A stretch of DNA of 11,799 nucleotides from Gammaproteobacteria bacterium. GTDB lineage: Bacteria > Pseudomonadota > Gammaproteobacteria > Natronospirales > REEB76. Below the pieces are notes generated by a model. It did not search any database and was not told the origin of the DNA. It saw nothing but the letters and a program-made list of their open reading frames with translations. The stretch lies in assembly GCA_027317045.1 (NCBI GenBank), contig DAHVFI010000123.1, positions 1 through 11,799 of the forward strand. The letters run 5' to 3'. A program made the translations under genes and the position numbers. Shown one piece after another: positions 4,866 to 11,409 of this stretch; position 1 is the stretch's first letter; every line of letters starts with the position of its first letter.

Positions 4866-4940
4866 TGGCTGGGGCGCCAGGATTCGAACCTGGGGATGGC
4901 GGGATCAAAACCCGCTGCCTTACCGCTTGGCTACGCCCCA
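4866..4940 (-). tRNA. tRNA-Gln (TTG)
   Basis: The 75-nt cloverleaf includes an encoded CCA (4866-4868). The acceptor arms are TGGGGCG and CGCCCCA. As in E. coli tRNA-Gln, the first pair is U-A. The D-arm is GCCAAGCGGTAAGGC. The anticodon loop TTTTGAT puts TTG at 4906-4908, closed by GCGGG/CCCGC. The T-arm reads CCAGGTTCGAATCCTGG. It starts 6 nt after the ispE stop, leaving no room for a promoter, so it must be cut out of the ispE-prs transcript. tRNA-Gln between ispE and prs is a known conserved arrangement. Confidence 0.97.
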
Positions 4941-4946
4941 TTATTA

Positions 4947-5807
4947 TTACCGGTCTTGCACCACCGCCAGCCGGTCCAGCAGGGGGGAGCGATTGCATCG
5001 CCGGGCGACGAATCCCCGCCAGCCCTGGGGCAGATCCTCCAGCACTCGCCGCGCCGCACTTTCCTGGTCAAATGTGCCAAACACACAGGCGCCGGAGCCG
5101 GTGAGACGTGCCGGAGCCCGCCGCTGGAGCCAGTCCAGAGCTTCCGCCACCGCCGGGTAGCGCTGGCGCACCAGCGGCTCAAAGTCATTGCGGGTTTGGC
5201 CCGCATAAAAGCCCGCTATTGTGATTGCAGCGGAATTTCGTGTCAAATCAGGGGCCTGGAAAATCTCGCGAGTGGCAATTTGACAAGACGGCCGGAGCAC
5301 CAGATACCAGGGCTCCGGTGGCTCCACCGGAGTCAAGCTTTCGCCGATACCCTCGGCCCAGGCTGCTTGACCCGTGATAAATAGCGGCACGTCCGCTCCC
5401 AGCTCCAGGCCAAGACGGGTCAGCTCCTGTATGCTCAAGCCTGCACTCCAAAGCCGGTTCAGGGCCACCAGGGTGGTGGCCGCATCGGAACTGCCTCCGC
5501 CCAGCCCGCCGCCTTCCGGCAAACGCTTATGGATATGAATCGCCACACCCTGGTGGGACTTGGCGCGTGTCTGCAACAGGCGCGCCGCGCGCACCGCCAG
5601 ATCGTCTGCTTCCGGCACCTGCAACAATCCGCTGGGACGCGTGATCTTGCCGTCGCTGCACATTTCGAAATCCAGACTATCGCCGTAGTCCAGGAATTGG
5701 AACAGCGTCTGCAGCAGGTGATATCCGTCGGCACGCCGGCCGGTAATGTGCAGGAAAAGATTGAGTTTGGCCGGTGCCGGCCAGCCGCGGCTAAATGACG
5801 CTGTCAT
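4947..5807 (-). CDS. ispE: 4-diphosphocytidyl-2-C-methyl-D-erythritol kinase
   Basis: IspE phosphorylates the 2-hydroxyl of CDP-methylerythritol with ATP, the fourth step of the MEP route to IPP and DMAPP. The 286-residue GHMP-family kinase shows PAPAKLNLFLHI (10-21) with Lys14, GRRADGYH (23-30) with His30, the glycine-rich ATP loop PEGGGLGGGSSDAA (97-110), the catalytic Asp139 in LGADVPLF, and the C-terminal TGSGACVFG (236-244). Its ATG overlaps the lolB stop as ATGA, so translation is probably coupled. No independent Shine-Dalgarno sequence is obvious, which fits coupling. The tRNA-Gln gene follows after 6 nt. Length and motifs agree with the E. coli enzyme (283 residues). Confidence 0.97.
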   Translation of the reverse strand: MTASFSRGWPAPAKLNLFLHITGRRADGYHLLQTLFQFLDYGDSLDFEMCSDGKITRPSGLLQVPEADDLAVRAARLLQTRAKSHQGVAIHIHKRLPEGGGLGGGSSDAATTLVALNRLWSAGLSIQELTRLGLELGADVPLFITGQAAWAEGIGESLTPVEPPEPWYLVLRPSCQIATREIFQAPDLTRNSAAITIAGFYAGQTRNDFEPLVRQRYPAVAEALDWLQRRAPARLTGSGACVFGTFDQESAARRVLEDLPQGWRGFVARRCNRSPLLDRLAVVQDR

Positions 5808-6436
5808 GGAACACTGGCGGGAGATTGGCGCGTATCCGGATTCAGCTGCCAGTTGTTGACTGCAACTTTGATACGCACCGACGCCCGCTCGATCAACAGA
5901 CGGGTAGGCAAATCATAGCCCTTGAAGCTGGCGTAATCCTGGTAGTCCACCTGCCAGCCGCGCTGCGCGAGCGTCACCAGATGACCGTGGGCATCCACGC
6001 TCTTGGTAAACGGTGCAGTCGGGTCGGGCAGACCCAGCATCCAATAGCGCATGCTCAGCACCGGTAACGGAATCCGCAGGCGTCGGCTGAAATCCTGTTC
6101 CGGATCGGTGGTAATGAAATCGTCGCCGCGGGAACTGCGCACCCACAAGGCATTGGCATCACCCTGCACTTGCAGACTGCCGGCGCCAAAAGGGCCGCGA
6201 AAACTGAATGCCAGAACACCCCCCTGCTGCTTCCAGTCCATGGAACCGCTGCCGCCGTCCTTGCCGTTGATGATGCCAACGCGACCCTGCAGCTCCCAGT
6301 CCGCCAGTTTTTCCAGCTGCGTACGCCGCAGCTGCCAGGCGGCTTCATCGGGCGCGCCCGTTGGCGCCGTGCCCGGCACGCTTGCGCAGCCGGAAAGCGC
6401 CAACAGACTGGCAACCAACATTACCCGCGTGTTCAC
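5804..6436 (-). CDS. lolB: Outer-membrane lipoprotein receptor LolB
   Basis: LolB takes lipoproteins from the periplasmic carrier LolA and inserts them in the outer membrane. The 210-residue precursor has a short signal peptide with lipobox LSGC, placing the acylated Cys at residue 17. Ala follows at the +2 position, so there is no Asp to hold it in the inner membrane. The LolB domain follows: LADWELQGRVG (45-55), a beta-rich region with the RGPFGAGSLQVQG loop (81-93) that matches the protruding hydrophobic loop of E. coli LolB, with Phe84 as the likely tip residue, and YWMLGLPDP. The start is GTG overlapping the upstream stop as GTGA; an ATG at codon 6 is the alternative but leaves a very short signal peptide. 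The lolB-ispE pairing is typical of gammaproteobacteria. Confidence 0.95.
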   Translation of the reverse strand: MNTRVMLVASLLALSGCASVPGTAPTGAPDEAAWQLRRTQLEKLADWELQGRVGIINGKDGGSGSMDWKQQGGVLAFSFRGPFGAGSLQVQGDANALWVRSSRGDDFITTDPEQDFSRRLRIPLPVLSMRYWMLGLPDPTAPFTKSVDAHGHLVTLAQRGWQVDYQDYASFKGYDLPTRLLIERASVRIKVAVNNWQLNPDTRQSPASVP

Positions 6437-8115
6437 GGGGAGAACCGCCGACCCACTTTCAGAAGCGCCGTATCCCCAGGATGCTGCTTAAGCGCACTGC
6501 TCCATATGCGACGTGCCTCTTGTTTGTCACCCGTAACCCATAGTACCTCCGTCAGGTGCGCGGCCACCTCTGGATCGGCGAGCTGAGCATAGGCCTTGCG
6601 CAGATATCCCAAGGCCTGGGTGTAATTGCCGAGCCGATATTCCACCCAGCCCATGCTGTCAATGATGGCGGGATCATCCGGTTTGAGCTGCAATGCCTTC
6701 CTTATATAGCCGAGGGCTTCCTCATAACGGGTGGAATGCACCGCCAGCATATAACCGAGGGCGTTAAGTGCGTCGGCATTGTCCGGCTGCTGGCCGAGAA
6801 TACGGCGCAGATCGCTTTCGGCCGCCAGCGCGTCGCCCACATTCTCCCGAAGGAGCGCGCGCGCATACAGCAGGTCGGGGTTGCCGGAATTTTCCGTCAA
6901 GCCCTGACCGAACACCTGCAAGGCGGTTTTGTTATCGCCGGCTTCACTGAATAACTGCGCTTCGGCAATGCGGAATTGCACGCTGTCATCGGAATCCATA
7001 CCGACTATCTCATCGATATAGCTGCGGGCGGCATCCGGCTTGTCCTGGCTTATCAGCACACGCGCCACGCTGATCTGCGCGGGCAGCCAGTGCCTGCCGC
7101 CATGCACCTGCTGATACCACTGTAGGGCCTCGGGATAGCGCTTCGCCAGTTCGGCGGTATTACCGAGAAAATACCGGGCAGCATCGTTACGCTGTGCGGT
7201 TTTGAGCAGGCGCGCAAAATAATCGCGTGCCATGGGCAAGCGGTTATCCTGCAAAGCCAGCAGGCCGAGTGAATACAGCGCCTCGGGATCGTCGGGATGC
7301 TGCTTGAGGATTGTGGCGAATTCCACCTGCGCCAAGACGCTCTGTCCCGTCTGAACCAGCACTGCTGCATAGGCCAAATGCACGCGCAGGTTATCCGGCT
7401 TTGTCTGGGCACGCGCTTTGAGTAACTTCAGGGCTTGGTTGTTTTTACCGGCCGCCAGCAATGCCCTGGCTTCCAGCACCAGTGCGTCATCCCAGTCCGG
7501 TTTGAGTGTCAGCGCGCGCCGTGCCTCGTCAACCGCCAACGGCGCATGTTGATAGTGCAAGGCCAGCTGTCCCAGCGCAAAATGCGCCTGCGGCGATTGC
7601 GGCTGAGTTGCCACAAGTTTCTGCATCACCGCGAGCCCTTGATGGGCAGCGGTTTCCTGACCGAGCAACTCGCTGATAAGCCGCAGATTCTCGCCCGGCA
7701 TATCCTGCAGCAGGCTTTCGAATTCGCTGGCGGCGGTATTCACGTTCCCGAGCCGCGTGTTCAGGACCGCCTCAAAATGCCGCGCGTTGTTATCCTTCGG
7801 GGCCAACTGCAACCAATGATGGGTCAAATCCAGCGCCAGCCTGTCATCACCGTCCTTATACGCCAGCAAGGTCGCATATTCGGATAATGCGGGGTCAGTA
7901 CTCAATTGCGCCGCATTCGCGTACTGCTGCACACCGGTCCTGAGATCACGGCGTTGCAACGCCAGTTCCCCCAAGAACACATGGTAGGTAAGCGCCTGCT
8001 CAGGGCCGCTGAAGCCGCCCGAAGATACCAGTGGCGGCGATTGGACCGGTGAAGCCGAACAGCCGGCCAGTACCAAGGCCGCGCATGCGAGGCCGGTATG
8101 CAAGTACATCTTCAT
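6433..8115 (-). CDS. lbcA: TPR outer-membrane lipoprotein, LbcA-like
   Basis: The 560-residue precursor has a signal peptide and lipobox LAGC with the acylated Cys at residue 19, followed by Ser, which favours outer-membrane sorting. The rest is helical tetratricopeptide repeats from about residue 38 to the end. Clear units include AHFALGQLALHYQHAPLA (about 177-194), ALYSLGLLALQDNRLPMA (279-296), ALNALGYMLA (449-458), and IDSMGWVEYRLGNYTQALGY (485-504). The position next to lolB and divergent from hemA matches Pseudomonas aeruginosa PA4667 (LbcA), which binds the periplasmic protease CtpA and helps it degrade peptidoglycan cross-link hydrolases. The same role here is an inference from synteny and architecture; no ctpA is in view. 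It heads the overlapping lbcA-lolB-ispE unit. Two ATGs (codons 1 and 3) are possible starts, both with a weak ribosome binding site. Confidence 0.85.
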   Translation of the reverse strand: MKMYLHTGLACAALVLAGCSASPVQSPPLVSSGGFSGPEQALTYHVFLGELALQRRDLRTGVQQYANAAQLSTDPALSEYATLLAYKDGDDRLALDLTHHWLQLAPKDNNARHFEAVLNTRLGNVNTAASEFESLLQDMPGENLRLISELLGQETAAHQGLAVMQKLVATQPQSPQAHFALGQLALHYQHAPLAVDEARRALTLKPDWDDALVLEARALLAAGKNNQALKLLKARAQTKPDNLRVHLAYAAVLVQTGQSVLAQVEFATILKQHPDDPEALYSLGLLALQDNRLPMARDYFARLLKTAQRNDAARYFLGNTAELAKRYPEALQWYQQVHGGRHWLPAQISVARVLISQDKPDAARSYIDEIVGMDSDDSVQFRIAEAQLFSEAGDNKTALQVFGQGLTENSGNPDLLYARALLRENVGDALAAESDLRRILGQQPDNADALNALGYMLAVHSTRYEEALGYIRKALQLKPDDPAIIDSMGWVEYRLGNYTQALGYLRKAYAQLADPEVAAHLTEVLWVTGDKQEARRIWSSALKQHPGDTALLKVGRRFSP

Positions 8116-8145
8116 GGAGTTCAGCTCATTAATTCCTGCCTATCC

Positions 8146-8151
8146 ACTATA
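8146..8151 (-). promoter_or_regulatory. -10 box of the lbcA-lolB-ispE unit
   Basis: On the minus strand TATAGT (5 of 6 to consensus) lies 30 nt before the lbcA start. The hexamer 17 nt upstream (TGTGGC) is a poor -35. The promoter would therefore be weak or activator-dependent. It is the only good -10 in the divergent spacer on this strand, and its gene is the first of the overlapping unit. Confidence 0.4.
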
Positions 8152-8175
8152 CTCCGCCGCCGCGCCAGGCCACAG

Positions 8176-8205
8176 GCTTACCCGGCGGTAAGCGCTTGTT
8201 AGAAT
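8176..8205 (+). promoter_or_regulatory. hemA promoter with palindrome over the -35 box
   Basis: CTTACC (8177-8182, 3 of 6 to -35 consensus) is followed by a 17-bp spacer and TAGAAT (8200-8205, 5 of 6 to the -10 consensus), 48 nt before the hemA ATG. A perfect 7-bp-arm inverted repeat, GCTTACC-CGGC-GGTAAGC (8176-8193), covers the -35 box and the start of the spacer, and AAGCGCTT (8190-8197) adds a second small palindrome. The location suits a repressor or activator operator, but no regulator is identified. The poor -35 makes factor-assisted initiation plausible. Confidence 0.45.
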
Positions 8206-8253
8206 GCGGAGATTCGCCCAAAATTCACCTTTTCTGTCCGACTCAGACGTCCC

Positions 8254-9522
8254 ATGTCACTCTTCACCCTCGGAATCAGCCATGCCACCGCGCCCGTTGC
8301 CATACGTGAGCGTCTGAGCTTCGCTGCGGAACAAATTCCAGAGGCCTTACGGACGTTGACCGGTTTGGAAGGCGTACAGGAAGCGGTCATCCTGTCCACC
8401 TGCAACCGCACCGAAATCTATGCGCATCTGGAGAACGGCTCCGAAGCACAACTGGCCGACTGGCTTACGCTCCTGCGCAGCGCCGATGACCCGGATGTGC
8501 GCGCACGTTTCTATACCCATGCCGGCGAAGCCGCGGCACGCCACCTGTTCCGGGTCGCCTGCGGCCTGGATTCCATGATCCTGGGCGAGCCGCAGATTCT
8601 CGGCCAAATCAAGGATGCCTATTCGCAGGCGCAACATCACGGGGCAGCCGGCAACCACCTGCACCGCTTGTTCCAGTATGCCTTCGCGGTCGCGAAACAG
8701 GTGCGTACCGATACGCATATCGGTGAACATCCCGTATCCGTGGCTTACGCCACGGTGCATCTGGCGCGGCAAATCTTCGCCGATTTCAGCAAACTTACCG
8801 CGCTGCTCATCGGCGCCGGCGAGACCATTGAACTGGTAGCGCAGCATCTCCGCGAACAGGGTACCCGGCGCATGATCATCGCCAACCGCACCTTAAGTCG
8901 CGGGCACCAGCTTGCCGAAAAATTCGGCGGATACGCCATCAGCTTACACGAGATCCCCATCCATCTCGGCGAGGCGGATATCGTGATTGCTTCCACCGGT
9001 AGTCCTGAACCGTTGCTCATCTATGCCACCGTCGCCGAAATTCTTGGGACGCGCAAACATCGACCGGTACTCATGATGGATATTGCCGTGCCACGCGATA
9101 TTGACCCGCAAGTGATGGAATTGAGTGATGTTTATCTCTTTACTATCGATGATCTGCGTAACGTGGTGGAGAACAACCAGAATTCCCGCCGCACGGCCGC
9201 GCACCAGGCGGAACTGTTGATTGATGCCCAGGTGGCGAAGTTCACGGAACAGCTGCGTGGCTTGGACGCTGTACCCGCCATCCGCGCGGTGCGTGATAAC
9301 GCTGGGATCCTTAGGGACCAGACGCTGGAACAGGCGCAACATCTGCTTGCCGGCGGTGCGCCGCCGGAAGAGGCTCTCAAATTTCTCGCGGAAACGCTCA
9401 CCAACCGGTTGTTGCATGCCCCTACCGCCTATCTCCGTCAAGCGGCCCATGAAGGCCGCGACCATATCATCCGCCAGGCTCACGAGCTTTTCGGTCTGAA
9501 GGACCATGACAAGGAGCCTTGA
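8254..9522 (+). CDS. hemA: Glutamyl-tRNA reductase
   Basis: HemA reduces glutamyl-tRNA(Glu) with NADPH to glutamate-1-semialdehyde, the first committed step of C5 tetrapyrrole (heme) synthesis. The 422-residue protein has the catalytic Cys50 in STCNRTE (48-54), substrate-recognition GISHATAPVAIRE (7-19), the conserved LDSMILGEPQILGQIKDAY (105-123), and the NADPH-binding LLIGAGET (184-191) of the Rossmann domain. The C-terminal dimerisation helices start near residue 320 and end in GLKDHDKEP. Length fits the family (E. coli 418). The N-terminal motif fixes the ATG at 8254, although the ribosome binding site is weak. It lies divergent from the TPR lipoprotein gene and 48 nt before prfA, the common hemA-prfA operon. 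Confidence 0.98.
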   Translation: MSLFTLGISHATAPVAIRERLSFAAEQIPEALRTLTGLEGVQEAVILSTCNRTEIYAHLENGSEAQLADWLTLLRSADDPDVRARFYTHAGEAAARHLFRVACGLDSMILGEPQILGQIKDAYSQAQHHGAAGNHLHRLFQYAFAVAKQVRTDTHIGEHPVSVAYATVHLARQIFADFSKLTALLIGAGETIELVAQHLREQGTRRMIIANRTLSRGHQLAEKFGGYAISLHEIPIHLGEADIVIASTGSPEPLLIYATVAEILGTRKHRPVLMMDIAVPRDIDPQVMELSDVYLFTIDDLRNVVENNQNSRRTAAHQAELLIDAQVAKFTEQLRGLDAVPAIRAVRDNAGILRDQTLEQAQHLLAGGAPPEEALKFLAETLTNRLLHAPTAYLRQAAHEGRDHIIRQAHELFGLKDHDKEP

Positions 9523-9524
9523 CG

Positions 9525-9545
9525 ATGCTTTATATATCTTTATGA
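9525..9545 (+). other. Six-codon mini-ORF between hemA and prfA
   Basis: AAGGAG (9511-9516), inside the last hemA codons, is followed after 8 nt by ATG CTT TAT ATA TCT TTA TGA, encoding MLYISL. This is the best Shine-Dalgarno/ATG pair in the hemA-prfA junction, while prfA itself has none visible. The mini-ORF ends in UGA, 25 nt before the prfA ATG. It could keep ribosomes loaded for prfA or act as a leader peptide; equally it may be fortuitous. There is no homology to judge by at this size. Confidence 0.25.
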
Positions 9546-9570
9546 CCTCGCATTTCCGCAACCCAGCTCC

Positions 9571-10656
9571 ATGAAAGATTCCATCCGTCAGAAGCTTGAA
9601 AGGTTAAGCGCGCGCCATGAGGAGCTGTCGGCCCTGCTCGCCAGCCCTGGGATAATCGGCGATCAGAAACAATTCCGGGATCTTTCACAGGAATATGCGC
9701 GTCTGGGAACATTGGTGCGGCATTTTCGCGCCTACACGGATGCCGAAGCCGATGTGCGCGCGGCAGAAAGCCTGGCCGAGGACCAGGATGCTGGTATGCG
9801 GAGTCTGGCGCAGGACGAAATACGCGCCGCCGGTGCGCGCCTGACGGCCTTGGAGCCGGAATTGGTGAAACTGCTGTTGCCGAAAGATCCCCACGACGAC
9901 AGCAATATTTTCCTGGAAATCCGCGCCGGCACCGGCGGGGATGAAGCCGCACTGTTCGCCGGCGACCTGTTCCGCATGTATAGCCGCTACGCAGAGGCAC
10001 GGGGTTGGCACGTCGAAATCCTGAGCGAAAGTCCCGGTGAGCATGGCGGTCACAAGCAAGTCATTTCCCGGGTGGTGGGCCAAGGCGCCTATTCTCGGCT
10101 CAAGTTCGAATCCGGCGCCCACCGTGTGCAGCGCGTACCGCAGACCGAGACCCAGGGTCGCATCCACACTTCCGCCTGCACCGTGGCGATTCTTCCGGAA
10201 GTGGAGATGGTGGAGGACGTGGATATCAATCCGGCGGACTTAAAGGTAGACACTTACCGTTCCTCGGGCGCCGGCGGCCAGCATGTAAACAAGACTGATT
10301 CCGCCATCCGCATCACGCATTTGCCCAGCGGGATCGTGGTGGAATGCCAGGACGAACGTTCCCAGCACAAGAACCGCGCTCGCGCCATGTCCCTGCTCAA
10401 GGCCAAATTATTGTCGGCGGAACGGGAAAAATTGATCAGCGCACAGGCACAGTCGCGCAAACTGCAGGTTGGCAGTGGTGACCGTTCGGAACGCATCCGC
10501 ACCTATAATTTTCCCCAGGGACGCGTGACCGATCACCGCATCAATCTGGCGCTCTACAAGCTGGATGAGATTCTTCAAGGGAAACTGGATGATCTGATAA
10601 TGCCGCTTATGAATGAATACCAGGCGGAGGAACTGGCCGCGATGGCGTCTCAGTGA
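9571..10656 (+). CDS. prfA: Peptide chain release factor 1
   Basis: RF1 reads UAA and UAG stop codons in the ribosomal A site and triggers hydrolysis of peptidyl-tRNA. The 361-residue protein (E. coli 360) has an N-terminal coiled-coil domain (about 1-105) and the stop-codon recognition tripeptide PQT at 190-192 within RVPQTETQGRIHTSA (usual form PxT). The methylated catalytic GGQ is at 235-237 in SSGAGGQHVNKTDSA. RF1 rather than RF2 is shown by PxT instead of SPF, and by the absence of an internal frameshift site. The ATG at 9571 has no clear Shine-Dalgarno sequence, and no in-frame start lies between it and the hemA stop. It follows hemA by 48 nt. Its own stop is UGA, decoded by RF2. The methyltransferase gene prmC, often next, is not present here. 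Confidence 0.98.
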   Translation: MKDSIRQKLERLSARHEELSALLASPGIIGDQKQFRDLSQEYARLGTLVRHFRAYTDAEADVRAAESLAEDQDAGMRSLAQDEIRAAGARLTALEPELVKLLLPKDPHDDSNIFLEIRAGTGGDEAALFAGDLFRMYSRYAEARGWHVEILSESPGEHGGHKQVISRVVGQGAYSRLKFESGAHRVQRVPQTETQGRIHTSACTVAILPEVEMVEDVDINPADLKVDTYRSSGAGGQHVNKTDSAIRITHLPSGIVVECQDERSQHKNRARAMSLLKAKLLSAEREKLISAQAQSRKLQVGSGDRSERIRTYNFPQGRVTDHRINLALYKLDEILQGKLDDLIMPLMNEYQAEELAAMASQ

Positions 10657-11402
10657 GTATCGGCACGCGTCTGGAGCCGGCGATATTGCACATAACAAAC
10701 CGCCAACACATAGCACCACACTATCGCGCCAAGTAACGGCATGAGTCCGAAGTCATACCACGGATTCACGAGTGAGGCTGTCGAAGGAATTTGACCCTCG
10801 CTAACCTGTCGCAGCGCGCTCATGATATCCGGCCAGTCGGCAATTACCTCATAAACGAACAATGCAATGGCCGGCGCCGAGACCACCACCGAAGTCCTCC
10901 ACCAATGCGGCCACGTGAGTGCGTGACTGTAGCCCAGGGCATCAAAGATATTCTTGCGATCCAACACCGCGGCATAGGCAAAAAATGCGAGGGTGGTACC
11001 CAGAATCAGGCCGGGAACGATAAACAGCATAAACCCGCCCCAGGCAGCGAGGTTATACAGCAAGTCGCCGATAAGAACCGCCGGTGCTGCACGGATACCG
11101 ATGCGTAATGCGCGGGTATAGGAAAGTGCGGTTTCCGATGCAAGCGCATCCAGCTTGGCAATGGCGCTTCCATAAAGAGCGCTCTCAACCAGCCAGGCGC
11201 CCAAGGTAATCAGAAGCGTGGACCAGTTTAAACTTCCGGTGAGCAGTCCGCCGCCGGCAAAAGCATCCGGCAATACATCCACGAACCCGGCGGCCCATAT
11301 GGGCAGTAAAATTACCGGCACGGATTTCAGGAACAACCGCCAGCCCTCCTCAAGCGTAGCGCCAATGGGCAGTGTTCCGGAGGAACTCATTTCCTGTATC
11401 AA
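10650..11402 (-). CDS. Polytopic membrane protein with VLD...WWR motif, paralog of its upstream neighbour
   Basis: The product has 250 residues from TTG (11400-11402), or 246 from ATG (11388-11390). The ATG is the more likely start although AGGA lies only one base before it. About six hydrophobic segments are seen (23-43, 60-80, 105-122, 124-146, 168-186, 217-238). The middle holds FIVPGLILGTTLAF (127-140), then AYAAVLDRK (142-150) and SHALTWPHWWRT (159-170). This 'PGL-VLD-AL-S-L-WWR' layout is found in uncharacterised inner-membrane families resembling YciC/UPF0259 and DUF975-like proteins, so function is unknown. The 3' end overlaps the prfA 3' end by 7 bp (10650-10656), tail to tail. Only 7 nt separate the TTG start from the stop of the next gene, which indicates one operon. 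Confidence 0.8.
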   Translation of the reverse strand: MIQEMSSSGTLPIGATLEEGWRLFLKSVPVILLPIWAAGFVDVLPDAFAGGGLLTGSLNWSTLLITLGAWLVESALYGSAIAKLDALASETALSYTRALRIGIRAAPAVLIGDLLYNLAAWGGFMLFIVPGLILGTTLAFFAYAAVLDRKNIFDALGYSHALTWPHWWRTSVVVSAPAIALFVYEVIADWPDIMSALRQVSEGQIPSTASLVNPWYDFGLMPLLGAIVWCYVLAVCYVQYRRLQTRADTH

Positions 11403-11409
11403 GGGAATC

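Noticed and set aside
4665..5384. 239-codon open frame on the plus strand across the tRNA-Gln region
   Set aside because: It translates the antisense of tRNA-Gln and its 3' copy (hence the repeated LGRQD) and then antisense ispE. This is a typical spurious frame with no ribosome binding site.
9520..9573. HemA-RF1 fusion by UGA readthrough
   Set aside because: hemA and prfA share a frame and no other stop lies between them, but 16 stop-free codons in 48 nt are common by chance and the UGA context shows no readthrough signal.
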